Numbered from the stretch's first letter, positions 8,719 through 19,426 are shown. The stretch: DNA of 64,000 bases from Flavobacterium fragile (GCF_023634865.1 NZ_JAMLJN010000001.1:62001-126000), one strand, 5' to 3'. The notes: generated by a model from the letters alone, not told the origin. Made by a program: numbers and translations.

Positions 8719-10200
8719 TTATCTAACTTTTGCAGGTCTTATAGTAATAATTACTTTAGTTTTAGGGTTCCAAATGACTTCCATTCCTTTATAAGATTTT
8801 CCTATAGACCCACCTCCAGCATTGAAGGTGGTTCCTTTATTAAAAATTTGTTTAATATCATTTAAATTATTAAACCCTAAGTTAGAGGTCCTAATATCTT
8901 TTAATCTTTTAACAGCATGTCCAGATAGCTTAAAACCTGAACCTTCAAAAGCTCTAACTATTTGTTGATGTGTTAAACCTCTTAACGATAAATTTTGTAT
9001 TAGTCCTCTAAATTTAAGAATATTAGCACCACCACTAGGTCCAAAAGAAACAGCACCACCAATAGGTCTTAATCTCAAAATAGTTCCATCTGCAGCTACT
9101 TGATAAACTAAACCTGTCTCAGGGTCTTCCCATTCTCTTGGCTCTAAAGTTGCCCAAAGTTTTCCTAATATTGTTTTTTTAGCTTCTAAAACTTTTTTTG
9201 CCTTTGGAGGGTCTTGATTAGCAGAATTAATTCCTGTATCTGAGTCAGAATTACTTCCTGCACTATCATGTTCACCACTTGAAATACTTTCACCATTTGA
9301 ATTTGAGAAAGAACCATTACCATTATTTGTCCACTTTGTTTCTCCATCACCAGACTTATTCCACATTTCGTCTATAAAAGATTGCGACAACATTCCGTCA
9401 GGGTCAACAAAATAAACAGGATTGTCCATTGCGTAATTATATGGTGACCATCTACGACCTTCTTCAGCTAATGGGTCAATGTTCATCCATCTACCAAGTG
9501 CAGGGTCATAATTCCTTGCTCCATAATCGTAAAAGTTAAGCCCCAGTTCATCTTGATATTCCTTACCGTTATATTTATACTTGTAACTACTCACACCACC
9601 AGCAGGTAATTGCGTAATGTTTATGTAATAATCATTGCCATTTTCTACTTCAATAAATTCATATTGATTTGTATTATAGTTGCTATGTTTTAAACCAAAA
9701 GGATAATAATGATTCTCTTCTAAAATTGTTAACGGTATTGGCTCATCTATCAATAGTATTGCATCTATATCAAATGTATAACTTAATCTATTATTACCTA
9801 AATGATCTTTGTATTGGTATACATAGTTATAAATTATTGTACCTTTTCTTCCAACCGTAACATTCACATAACCCTCTGCATGAGGGAAGAAATTTAATTT
9901 TCCTGCAACATATTGAAAACCTCCCATGTAATCTGTATTGGTGACGTCTAACTGTCTCACAATTTTTCTAACTTTCTGTCCAACGGCATTGTAAATATAT
10001 TCAATAGATGTGCCATTTGCAAATGTTATTTTATGTGGTAAGTTTAAATGATTGTAACTTATTCTATCAATATCTTTATTATCATCTTTGATCAAATTTC
10101 CATAAACATCATAATCATAATCATCATCAGTATCTGTAATACCATTACTATCGTCTTTAAAACCTTGTGGATGGTTGCTTTGATCTAGTACTTTTAACGG
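8719..10200 (-). pseudogene. Orphan RHS C-terminal tip with BECR-type RNase-like toxin
   Basis: RHS homology runs from about 10,197 (KVLDQSNHPQGFKDD) to the PDGM boundary, through ILEENHYYPFGLKHS and [19 protein letters not shown]. The frame is closed upstream by a TAA inside the 76-bp terminator repeat, so no signal peptide or RHS shell precedes it (the first usable codon is TTG at 10,095). The variable end carries SGHAVKRLKDIR, a G-rich GGGSIGKSYKGMEVIW and IITIRP. This is the layout of small BECR-fold ribonuclease toxins (His near the start, G-x-G strand, short basic end). The immunity gene follows directly at 8,717. Confidence 0.75.
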
Positions 10201-10265
10201 TTAGGATTTCTTGTTTTTACTATTAAAAAAACGGCATTTCTGAATCATATAGCAATGCCGTTTAT
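10190..10265. repeat. 76-bp terminator repeat, copy 2
   Basis: Matches 757-832 almost base for base and contains the complete AAACGGCATT/AATGCCGTTT hairpin. The left arm of the first hairpin is missing, replaced by RHS coding sequence. The join falls in a stretch shared by both partners (ACTTTTAAC). It lies just downstream of the immunity gene of the full-length RHS toxin. The remaining sequence up to 10,375 has nothing recognisable. Confidence 0.8.
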
Positions 10266-10375
10266 CTTTATTATAAATTCTCCTCGTTTCTAATATTTTA
10301 ATTACCTCATTTTTAAGCAGTTCCTTAAATGGAACCGTTTATTTTAAAATGGTTGCGGATGGTGCATGGGTATTA

Positions 10376-10951
10376 TTATTTATCAAAAAAATAATTAAAA
10401 ATATTGATATAATTACTTAATTCTACTTTTTCAGCATCACTGATTCCTGAGAAAGTAAGCTTACTCGAATAATATTTAAAATATGCTTGATTACTTTTAA
10501 TTAGAAAAGTATAATATTGACAATCAAAACAAATTCCACAATACTGAAAGTATCCGTTAGTTTCCAATTTATTTAATGAATCTATAATTTCAGATTCACT
10601 AAAATTTAAAATCGTTTGAATTCTTTTCCCATTTATAATTGTAACTTTTATCCATTCATTTTGTTCATTTTTAAAAAACCTCTTTAAATTATAGTTAATA
10701 CTACCTTCTTCATGATTGTAGAATATTATGTCAAAATTATTATTAGCATTATAAAATTGATTTAGTTCCAAATTACTTAGTTCACTCTCATTATCAGAGA
10801 ATGACACTCTACTTAAACTATTATCTTTAATCAATTTACATTTGTCATCGATTATATTGTTTTTCGAATTTTGGGAACTACAAGAAAAAAGGAATACCAA
10901 AAATAAACTGAAAATATTTTTATTTATCTTTTTTATAATAATCATAACCAT
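10376..10951 (-). CDS. Lipoprotein, putative immunity protein for the full-length RHS toxin
   Basis: A 191-residue protein with a lipoprotein signal (IFSLFLVFLFSCSS; lipobox LFSC, lipidated cysteine near residue 24), so it should be anchored in an envelope membrane facing the periplasm. The start at 10,951 (or ATG 10,945) overlaps the end of the RHS gene by about 30 bp. No family is recognised. Position directly after a metallopeptidase-tipped toxin suggests immunity. It contains a CGICFDC cysteine cluster that could be a disulfide or metal site. Confidence 0.65.
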   Translation of the reverse strand: MVMIIIKKINKNIFSLFLVFLFSCSSQNSKNNIIDDKCKLIKDNSLSRVSFSDNESELSNLELNQFYNANNNFDIIFYNHEEGSINYNLKRFFKNEQNEWIKVTIINGKRIQTILNFSESEIIDSLNKLETNGYFQYCGICFDCQYYTFLIKSNQAYFKYYSSKLTFSGISDAEKVELSNYINIFNYFFDK

Positions 10952-13900
10952 CTTTTATTGTTTTTAAATCCTTCTTATAAGGTTCTACTTTATTGTTAAA
11001 TGGATTTCTCCTATAAAGCTCTTTATTATCATAGGTAGAGCGAAGTGGATACTTTTGTCCTGTAGGGTCTAATTGAGCTCTTATAATATTTTCGATATGA
11101 GTAGCCTCTATTTCTTCTTTTTCTAATATTTTTGATATATGTAGTAACATTAAATTAAAATCATCAGGATTTGTGCTATCATTTATGTAATCTCCCTCAA
11201 CCATTCCTTGGTCAATTCTGTATGCATGTCCTTCTTCATGACCTATACCAATAATATTTGTTCCTAATTCTTCACCCTGTACTACTGTAGTATTTAAATT
11301 TATATAAATATCAGAACCACCACCATTTCCTTCTCCTGACTTATAACCACTCTTGGCTCTTACGTGATTCTTAATGAAATCTCCTTTTGAATCTTTTTCA
11401 TTTAAATGTATTGTATGTACATTTTTTGAAGATTTAAGAGCTTTCCAATTTTTTTTTGCTTCAGGAGAATTCCTATTAAGCTCTCTTTGAGACTTTTTAA
11501 ATTCTCTTCTAGCTTGTCTATTTTCTTTTTTGGTTTTGTTTGGGTCGTCTGCATATTCAACAATCATACCCGTAGGGTCAACTAATTGAACTGGATTATT
11601 AAAAACATATGCATATGAATTAATACCATAATAAAGTTCTTGCATTGGGTCAGGAACGCTAAATCTACCTAAAGCTGGGTCATAATTTCGTGCTTGATAG
11701 TCGTACATGTTCAGTCCTAGTTCATCTTGGTATTCCTTTCCATTGTACTTATAATTATAACTTCCATCCCCAGCAAACCTAGGCATAATTTCTAAAATAA
11801 TTTGATTTAATTCTTCGTTGTTAAGATACTGTCGGTGGCTGGTGTTATAGGCGGTGTGTTTTAATCCAAAAGGGTAGTAATGGTTTTCTTCTATAATTTC
11901 ATCTTGTGTTATTAAATTGTCGCTGTTGGCGTCTGAATAGGAAAGTCTTATGTTGCCCAAATGGTCGGTGTAGTTAAAAACGTATTTAAACTTGTAATCT
12001 TCTATGCTAACTACATCTACATAACCCTCGGCATGCGGAAAATGTTTCAGCTTATTTTGATGATACTGAAAACCTTGTAAATAATGTGTTACTATTTGCT
12101 CTGAACCGCTAACCACTTTTTGTACTTTTTGACCTGTTGCATTGTAAAGATAAGTAATTTTTCCTGATGCAAAAATAATTTCAACTGGCAAGTTTAAATG
12201 GTTGTAAGTTATATGTTTTATTTGTTTGTTAGCATCATAAGTAAAATTTCCAAAATTATCGTATTTGTAATCTAACTCTGGGTCTTCAGAACCATCAGAA
12301 TCATCTTTAAAGCCTTGGGGCGAATTGCTACCATCAAACACTTTCATTAGTTGGTTTTGCTTTTGAAAATCGTAGGTGTATTCTAATTGGTCAATTACAA
12401 ATTCATAATCATTCGCATCGCTATCGCCATGGCGAAGTAACGATTGTATGTTTCCGTTTTTATCGTAGGTAAGTTTTTCTAAATAACTGTCTCTGTAATT
12501 ACCACCCTCGCGCTTATAATTACCTTCTAACAATCGATTTAAATGGTCATATTGATAGGCATACATTCTAAAAATATTATCAGAAGCCGTTTTCCAATGG
12601 GTCTCTGAAATATTGCCATTGAAAAGTGCTGTGCTTTCTAAAGGATTGTTGTAATTAATCTTAAACGAAAACAAATCATCGTTTAATTCCTCTGTGTTAT
12701 TGATACTCGTTAACCATCCTCTAATGTTATAAGAATAGTCAACCGTTTGTAAAGCTTGTCTTGCTGAAATATCTAGACCCCCCACTTTTTTGCTAATGAG
12801 TTGGCCTAATTCGTCATAAATGTTTTTAGCAATTAACTGTTCTCGTGCATCATTGATTTGATGCGAATGAAGATCTAATTTGTCTTGTGGTGTGTAGTTA
12901 AAGGTTTCGGTAGTAGTTAAAACCGTTGCGTTTGTATTGTATTTGTGTTTGGTTACGGTTTTTTGTACTCTTCCTGCCCAATCTAATTTGCTGTCCACTT
13001 CGGTATAACCTCCTAAGAAATTTGTAGTTCTTGTTCTTATAGGACGGTATTTATAGTCATAAAGCGTATAAGAGATTTCCGCTGTTGTACTTCCTGGTGT
13101 ATCTAAAACTTTAACCCAAGAACCCGTTTGCAAGCCTTTTACAGCTGTTATTGCACCTTCTCCTTCCACTGTTTGAGGCATGGTAGGAGCACCTGCAAAC
13201 GAATAATTATCGTAGAAATTTTTAGTTAAAATATCACTTTGTACTAACACAAATGGATTACCTCCAGAGTTTACTGTGTTTTGGTTGTTTTTACGTTCCG
13301 TTTCAGAAACAGTCATTTGTTTCCAGCCTGTTTGCGTTACTCTTCCAAAAACATCATACTGGGTAATCATCCAACCTAAAGTTTGAGTTCCATAAGGATT
13401 ATAGGCAGGACCTGTAGCAACGGGTCTGTCTAGTTTATCATACACAATAAACTCCCATGCTTTTCCTGGTAGTTTCTTTTCTACTAAACGATTTCTGCTG
13501 TCGTATTTGTATTGGTAGCCTAAATTTTCCAAATTTGTTTGAGAAGCATTCCCTTCTGCCAATGGTGGAATTACATAGGTAAGATTTCCAAATTGGTCAT
13601 AGATATAATAAGTATCGTGTTTCTCTCCACCATTGTAAGTGCGTTTCAACACTACTTTGCCTTCTTTGTCTTTGAATTCTTCGGTTGTATTGTTTTTTCC
13701 TGAAGTCCAATTTTCATCCTTGGTTACCGTTTTGTATAATTGATTAGGTAAATAATGGCTGGTTTGAACAATGGCTGGTTCATATAATACTTTAGAAGCA
13801 TTCCATGATGAAACCACTTTGAAAAACTTTACTTCGTTTTCTATATTGGTTTGATAGTCAAACTTAATTTCTTTACCACTTCCCATTGCCCATGGATTTC

Positions 13901-14360
13901 CTGGAGCTGCTTGTTTGAAAACTCTATTTAAAGGTGAACTTTCCAATTGTTTTTCACTAAAGGGATTACCTGTTGCCTCAAAATGAAGGTTTCCTGTTTG
14001 TGTTGGGTTTGGACTAGCGTAAAAATTTAATACATCTGTTTGTGCTGATGGTATATAATTTAAAGAAGCTCCTGTACTTACATAAGGCAAATATTCTCTG
14101 GTTTGTCTACCAAATTGGTCGTATTCAATATGGGTAATAATATCTTTACCTGTATTGGATTGTTTGTGTGCTACTTGCTGTATAGGTCTTCCTAGTCCAT
14201 CAAAGTAACTTACTTGAATATTGGCTACATTTACATCAGGATTAGGATTTGATGTGGTAGTAGGTTGCTTGTATGTTGTTGATTTAACGTAATTCTGGTC
14301 AGTGCTTTGTCCTAAAGCAAGAACAGGGATGCATATTGCTAAATAAAATAATTTCTTCAT
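10920..14360 (-). CDS. Full-length DUF6443/RHS polymorphic toxin with metallopeptidase tip
   Basis: 1,146 residues. A Sec signal peptide (MKKLFYLAICIPVLALGQS) is followed by a DUF6443-type N-terminal region (VSYFDGLGRPIQQVAHKQS, IEYDQFGRQTREYLPY), many YD repeats that build the RHS shell, and the core [20 protein letters not shown] with DPALGRF and DPTGM near residue 930. The variable tip (about 932-1146) carries HEEGHAYRID at about 1041 and a later EEIEATHIENIIR, resembling M91-type (NleD-like) zinc metallopeptidases. It follows the partner gene at 14,373 by 12 bp and precedes a lipoprotein. It is the only copy here with a signal peptide and full shell, so it is the active position of the locus. 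Confidence 0.88.
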   Translation of the reverse strand: MKKLFYLAICIPVLALGQSTDQNYVKSTTYKQPTTTSNPNPDVNVANIQVSYFDGLGRPIQQVAHKQSNTGKDIITHIEYDQFGRQTREYLPYVSTGASLNYIPSAQTDVLNFYASPNPTQTGNLHFEATGNPFSEKQLESSPLNRVFKQAAPGNPWAMGSGKEIKFDYQTNIENEVKFFKVVSSWNASKVLYEPAIVQTSHYLPNQLYKTVTKDENWTSGKNNTTEEFKDKEGKVVLKRTYNGGEKHDTYYIYDQFGNLTYVIPPLAEGNASQTNLENLGYQYKYDSRNRLVEKKLPGKAWEFIVYDKLDRPVATGPAYNPYGTQTLGWMITQYDVFGRVTQTGWKQMTVSETERKNNQNTVNSGGNPFVLVQSDILTKNFYDNYSFAGAPTMPQTVEGEGAITAVKGLQTGSWVKVLDTPGSTTAEISYTLYDYKYRPIRTRTTNFLGGYTEVDSKLDWAGRVQKTVTKHKYNTNATVLTTTETFNYTPQDKLDLHSHQINDAREQLIAKNIYDELGQLISKKVGGLDISARQALQTVDYSYNIRGWLTSINNTEELNDDLFSFKINYNNPLESTALFNGNISETHWKTASDNIFRMYAYQYDHLNRLLEGNYKREGGNYRDSYLEKLTYDKNGNIQSLLRHGDSDANDYEFVIDQLEYTYDFQKQNQLMKVFDGSNSPQGFKDDSDGSEDPELDYKYDNFGNFTYDANKQIKHITYNHLNLPVEIIFASGKITYLYNATGQKVQKVVSGSEQIVTHYLQGFQYHQNKLKHFPHAEGYVDVVSIEDYKFKYVFNYTDHLGNIRLSYSDANSDNLITQDEIIEENHYYPFGLKHTAYNTSHRQYLNNEELNQIILEIMPRFAGDGSYNYKYNGKEYQDELGLNMYDYQARNYDPALGRFSVPDPMQELYYGINSYAYVFNNPVQLVDPTGMIVEYADDPNKTKKENRQARREFKKSQRELNRNSPEAKKNWKALKSSKNVHTIHLNEKDSKGDFIKNHVRAKSGYKSGEGNGGGSDIYINLNTTVVQGEELGTNIIGIGHEEGHAYRIDQGMVEGDYINDSTNPDDFNLMLLHISKILEKEEIEATHIENIIRAQLDPTGQKYPLRSTYDNKELYRRNPFNNKVEPYKKDLKTIKDGYDYYKKDK

Positions 14361-14372
14361 ATTACTCTTGCT

Positions 14373-17300
14373 TTAGTTTTGTGTTTTGTAATGATATTGA
14401 TTCTCGCTTAAAATTTTATCTTGAGCATCTTTCACATACTGTAATCTACCAAAACCATCATAATGATAGGTTTGCTTGTCTCCTTTAGGGTCTGTTACTG
14501 AACTTATCCCTACCAATGGTTTGTAAGTATAAGTAGTTATCATAGCGTTTGATAAAGTAGTATCATTACGAAGCGCATTTAAAGCTATGATTAAGTTTGC
14601 TTCATTTGTAGCGTTTTCAATAGCTTGAATATGACTTGATGGAATAGCACTATAAGCTATATTCTCTAACTTAGCAACAGGTTGGGTTTTGTTATACCCC
14701 CAGATGTAGCAAATAGTCATCCCTCCTTCTTTTTGAACTTGTTTAGGGTTTCCGTTATCAGCATCTACTAAATTGTAAATAACACGTGTTTCTAATGGAG
14801 CTGTACCTTTTGAAGCTTTTATGAATTCTGGTGCTAATAAAGTAATATTTGCATCGGCATTCCAATCTTTGTAAACGGTTTCAATTGTTGAAAGCTTTTC
14901 TCCATTTTTATAAGATTCCGTTACTAATGGAATAGCCACCATGTTTTTAGCCACCATAGCATTATTTACAGGATTTGATGTATTGGAAGCATATTGGTAT
15001 TTTGTTTCAGAAGTTTCCCCTAATGAATTTGTAGTGGATACACTAGCAACGTTGTAATGATTGTTATAATCATATCCATAAGTCGTTACCGTCTCCATTT
15101 CTTGACCGTTATCAAAATACTCCGTTACTTTGGTTTGATGTAAATCTAATGTACCTCCTGTTAGGAAAGAAGTTCTGTAGCCTAAGACAATAGGAGCGTT
15201 GTAAACATAGTGATTTAAATTAAATCCCGTAGAGTTAGGATAACTAAATTGTGTTCTGTTTTTTGTATAGGGAAAAGTAGAAAAATTTTCAGCCATTGGC
15301 TTTTCAATTTCAATACCATGTGTATACATTCCTCCAATAAAATCTGAATTAAATAACGAAATTGTAATTGAATTATTTAATAAATATTCGTTATTAATTT
15401 CTTTTACTTTTTTAAACACACCATTATCTTTTTTATAAAATATTTTAGATAAATCTAATCCTCTTAGCCATTCATTGTCTGAAATGGGATGATAAGGATA
15501 TCTGTAATAATTTCCTAAATCTTTATAAAAACTATATCTATTTGTAATTTTATCTTTACTATTATTATCTCTATCTAAAAAATATTCGTTTACTGTATGA
15601 TACCCAAAATTATCTTTTGAAAATGAACTAAAAACACCACCTAATTGATAATCTCCTTTATCATAAATAGGAAATTGTCCAACCATATATTTTATTACTC
15701 TAAAATTTGAAGTACTAAATAACGAACCGTTTGGCACATTATTAGTTTCATTTACGTAAGTGTATAATTTAGAAAATTCAATATTAGACTCAGCTGTAAA
15801 ATTGCTAATCTTTTTTATTCTATTACCTGGTGCATAAATATAATTCCCATCTATTGCTTCTATCCAACTTAAGTGAACCCAAAAGATTCTTTCCAAAGTG
15901 GTTTCATCAACTGTACCATCAGGATTAGTTGTTGGAAATTGATTCCAATCTGATACATCTGGATCAAATATTAAGGTATAAGTCCCAGGTTCTAATGCTA
16001 TCGAGTTTGTTCCTAAATTTTGTAGCGAAATAATATTATTATTAGAATTTCGTAAATAACAAAAATATCGGTAACTTCCACTAGTATTGATATTTACTTG
16101 GCAACGTCCAAATACATTTGAAGAAACAGTAAAAGTCGATTCATACCTACCTCTTGCTATACTATATTTTTCATAATTAAAATAACCTATAGTTTCCTCT
16201 CTATTATCGATAGGATTGGTATTAGGTATTTTATAACTATATGCATTTGCTGTTATTGTAACATCTTGAATTACATTTGAAGTTATTGGTAGTTCATTTA
16301 ATACAATATTTGGTTCGTATTCAAAAGTAGTATAACCACCTGTAGGATAAATAATCTTTTTTAACAATCCCGCTTGAACTTTGATTGGATTTACAACGGC
16401 GTCATCGTAATTAGTATTTCCCCAATTGATAAAATCTCCTCTATTTTTTCCATTGTAATACCCCCAAAAGTCTATTGAATTTGAATGTCTACTTGGTAAT
16501 ATTTGGTCATCATACTCAAATTGATATTTTTTCTCTGTGTTTGTTCCTAAACTATCTTTAAATTCTACTGATTCCAAAAACAATCGTTTTTTGGCATAAT
16601 TATCATTCAAAAGAACAGAATTACTATTAATATTATCAGTTCCTGTAAAGTTGGTATAGTAATAGTTTAGTTGTATTTGTTTAACACATTTATTGGATTT
16701 ATTTATTAATTTTATTTTATCTAAACTAAACCCTCCTTGAACATCATCCCTTTGGTTTTCTGATTTGAACTCGACCTTTCCACCATCAAAATGAATTGCA
16801 GAAAGCCTTTTCTGATGAGATTGAATTTTTGAAAAATGACAAGTAACAGGTTGAACTACTCCGTCAGTATATTGATCTTTATCTCCATTTCTTCTTATGT
16901 ATGTTGTGATTTCATCCTGGTATTCAAAATCAATTTCTTCATTTGTATTGGTAATAATCTTCTTTAAAAACCAAGAACTGTATTCAAAATTTGTATTAGT
17001 TCCTTGAGTACTTTCTAAACCACTACTATTAAATGTGTAAGTAGTTTCAACCCATTCATATTCATTAGTAAATTGATCTGGATAAATATTATCAACCTCT
17101 ACATTCCCAAAATAATAATTATTTCCTTGATTATCTATTACTTGAAACCCAATTATTCGTAAATTATTTTCATATTGAGGAATAATTTTTATATCACTAA
17201 ACTTTTGCGTTAAAAATGTTCCTGTATTTTTATCATAATAAAATTCGCCACTAAAAAAGTTGGTACTTATCATATATTTATCGGGATAAATATCAAATTC

Positions 17301-17750
17301 ACCATCGTTTAAAGTTAAACTCAATTCATCTTCACGATGTGATTGATTCAAATAAAAACTTGAAGTTGAATTACGGTTAGGAGCATTAATTGCTGCAATA
17401 GTTCCATTATAACCATTTGTACTATCATCAGCCTTACCTCTTATTTGTCTTGAAATCATTCCACCATAGCTCAATGCCCATCCTGTTCCAACTCTTGAGG
17501 CTATCTCATTTACTTGCACTCCTCTTGAATGATAACTTAATGAAATTGGAATGGTTACTCCTCCAGAACTAACTTCTAATAAAGGGATAGAAGTATTGTG
17601 TAGTCCATTATTCAAAGAAACTGGTATCTCATTAAATTTAAATAATGCCGAAGCCTCTGGGCTTGGGGGCACTACTTGTGGTAATTCTTGAGCATTTAAA
17701 GTCACACTCAGTATTACTAAAAATAATATTGTATATAATTTTGTTTTCAT
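14373..17750 (-). CDS. Exported TcB/SpvB-like RHS protein, partner of the RHS toxin
   Basis: 1,125 residues with a signal peptide ending at LNAQ. The N-terminal region (SLSYHSRGVQVNEIASRVG, TGWALSYGGMISRQIRG) is the pattern found at the start of many Bacteroidetes RHS/YD proteins and is distantly like SpvB/TcaC. The C-terminus turns into YD-type repeats (DPKGDKQTYHYDGFGRLQYV). There is no toxin tip. It is 12 bp from both neighbours, so the three genes form one unit. A structural or delivery role is likely; the function is inferred. Confidence 0.75.
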   Translation of the reverse strand: MKTKLYTILFLVILSVTLNAQELPQVVPPSPEASALFKFNEIPVSLNNGLHNTSIPLLEVSSGGVTIPISLSYHSRGVQVNEIASRVGTGWALSYGGMISRQIRGKADDSTNGYNGTIAAINAPNRNSTSSFYLNQSHREDELSLTLNDGEFDIYPDKYMISTNFFSGEFYYDKNTGTFLTQKFSDIKIIPQYENNLRIIGFQVIDNQGNNYYFGNVEVDNIYPDQFTNEYEWVETTYTFNSSGLESTQGTNTNFEYSSWFLKKIITNTNEEIDFEYQDEITTYIRRNGDKDQYTDGVVQPVTCHFSKIQSHQKRLSAIHFDGGKVEFKSENQRDDVQGGFSLDKIKLINKSNKCVKQIQLNYYYTNFTGTDNINSNSVLLNDNYAKKRLFLESVEFKDSLGTNTEKKYQFEYDDQILPSRHSNSIDFWGYYNGKNRGDFINWGNTNYDDAVVNPIKVQAGLLKKIIYPTGGYTTFEYEPNIVLNELPITSNVIQDVTITANAYSYKIPNTNPIDNREETIGYFNYEKYSIARGRYESTFTVSSNVFGRCQVNINTSGSYRYFCYLRNSNNNIISLQNLGTNSIALEPGTYTLIFDPDVSDWNQFPTTNPDGTVDETTLERIFWVHLSWIEAIDGNYIYAPGNRIKKISNFTAESNIEFSKLYTYVNETNNVPNGSLFSTSNFRVIKYMVGQFPIYDKGDYQLGGVFSSFSKDNFGYHTVNEYFLDRDNNSKDKITNRYSFYKDLGNYYRYPYHPISDNEWLRGLDLSKIFYKKDNGVFKKVKEINNEYLLNNSITISLFNSDFIGGMYTHGIEIEKPMAENFSTFPYTKNRTQFSYPNSTGFNLNHYVYNAPIVLGYRTSFLTGGTLDLHQTKVTEYFDNGQEMETVTTYGYDYNNHYNVASVSTTNSLGETSETKYQYASNTSNPVNNAMVAKNMVAIPLVTESYKNGEKLSTIETVYKDWNADANITLLAPEFIKASKGTAPLETRVIYNLVDADNGNPKQVQKEGGMTICYIWGYNKTQPVAKLENIAYSAIPSSHIQAIENATNEANLIIALNALRNDTTLSNAMITTYTYKPLVGISSVTDPKGDKQTYHYDGFGRLQYVKDAQDKILSENQYHYKTQN

Positions 17751-17762
17751 TTTATTTGATTC

Positions 17763-19396
17763 TTACTTCTTAATCACTTTAACACTATCACTACTTACAT
17801 CCGTTTTTACTTCAATTAAGTAAACTCCTTGCGGAAGTCCACTTAAATTAATTGGTATTGTGCGCTCTCCATCAATCTTAATGGTTTGCAAGCTTCTTCC
17901 GTTTAAATCAAAAAGGGTTGCTGTTCCTTCTTTATATTCGTATCCAATAATCGCATTGGTATAAGATAAAGCAGGGTTTGGTATAGCTTCAATATTTTGC
18001 TTAACCTTTTCTTCTTTGTCTTTGTCTTTTAATTTTACAATCCAAAAATCTTGTCCACCTTTCATGGAGTTTTTATCTCTTGAAATCGTTCCATTGGATG
18101 TTCCTGCTAACAGATAACCACCATCTCGCATTTCAAATAACTTTTTCAACACTTCATCTCCGTTACTTCCCACTGTTTGTGTCCAAATCTCGTCGCCATC
18201 CGCTTTTATCTTTAAAGCAATGTAATCGTTGATTCCTTCTTCGTCTTTTTTTGTAGTTTTTAAACCTTTTGCATTTGTTGTTTTGGATTTAACTTCTGAT
18301 TGTGCATAACCCCCAATTAAAAAGGTACCATCTGGATTCTCTACAATAGAAGACAATACATCGTATTTTCCGTAATCATAGGTTTCTTGCCATTGTACAT
18401 TTCCTGTTTCGTCTAATTTAAGTATCCAAAAATCTGAACCATTTTTGCTTGTTTCTGATTTAGTATCCGTAGCGCTTGAATTAGAACTTCCACCAACAAT
18501 AAATCCTTTGTCTTTTGTTTGAATTAATGCAAATAAGTTATCGTCTTTATCTCCTCCTAATGTGCGTTGCCATTCTATTACACCTTCCTTATTTATTTTA
18601 ACAACCCAATAATCTCCTTGTCCCACATTTGCCTCCGTTTTATCTCCTGAAATTGGAGAATTGGAATAACCTCCTAAAACATATCCTTCATCAGCAGTTT
18701 GAACAATGCTTTTTAATTCATCGTAGTATTTTCCACCAATGGTTTTATTCCATTGTACTTTTCCTTCTTTGTCTAATTTAACAACCCAATAGTCTAAATT
18801 ACCCTTACTGTTTTCAGATTTTCCATATTCATCTACTTTCCCTTTACTATCGGCAAGAGTTCTATTAGAACTTGAAGAACCTCCTAAAATATAACCTCCA
18901 TCTTTTGTTTGGATAACGCTTAATAATTTTTCCTGACTAACTCCTCCGATAGTTCTTTGCCACATTTCATTTCCTTTAGCATCTAGTTTTATTACCCAAA
19001 AGTCTTCTTGACCTTTACTATCGTCTTTTTTGTCGGAACTTTTATTAGATGAAGAGGTTCCTGCTAAAATAAATCCACCGTCATTGGTGTTTTTTACACT
19101 ATACAGCATATCAACGCCACTACCTCCAAAACTTTTTTGCCATTCTGGAGTTCCTTTTTCATCCATTTTCCAAATCCAGTAATCTAAATCGCCTTTATTG
19201 TCTTCCGTTTTATTTCCATTTTTATTAGAAATAGAACTTCCAGCCAAAATAAATCCATAATCGGCTGTAGGAATTGCGTCAAGTAAGTACTCTGCATGTT
19301 TGCCTCCGTAGGAGCGCTCCCAAAGAATGTCTTGGGCTTGAAGGGATGTAACTGCTAGTAAACCAGCAATTAAAAAAAATCGAGTTCTGTTTTCAT
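17763..19396 (-). CDS. T9SS-sorted repeat protein, frameshifted in the signal peptide
   Basis: About 540 residues of tandem repeats with the recurring pattern DYWVVKLD, GNxQWQxTxGG, DGGYILGGSS, ending in a type IX secretion C-terminal domain (IPNPALSYTNAIIGYEY, TATLFDLNGRSLQTIKI, LPQGVYLIEVKT). A continuous frame begins only after about 19,388: RTRFFLIAGLLAVTSLQAQ, a good signal peptide lacking its start. The ATG at 19,396 with a proper promoter is one base out of frame: it reads MKTELDFF and stops. One extra base would restore MKT plus RTRFFLIAGLLAV. There is a run of eight T residues in this stretch. This is either a true frameshift, a slipping site, or an assembly error. It is first in the unit with the two RHS genes. 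Confidence 0.75.
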
Positions 19397-19426
19397 ATTA
19401 TAGGGGGTTATTCTTACAAAATTCGC

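Noticed and set aside
10920..14360. A type VI secretion RHS effector
   Set aside because: The protein has a Sec signal peptide and DUF6443-type start, no PAAR domain, and no T6SS genes are present.
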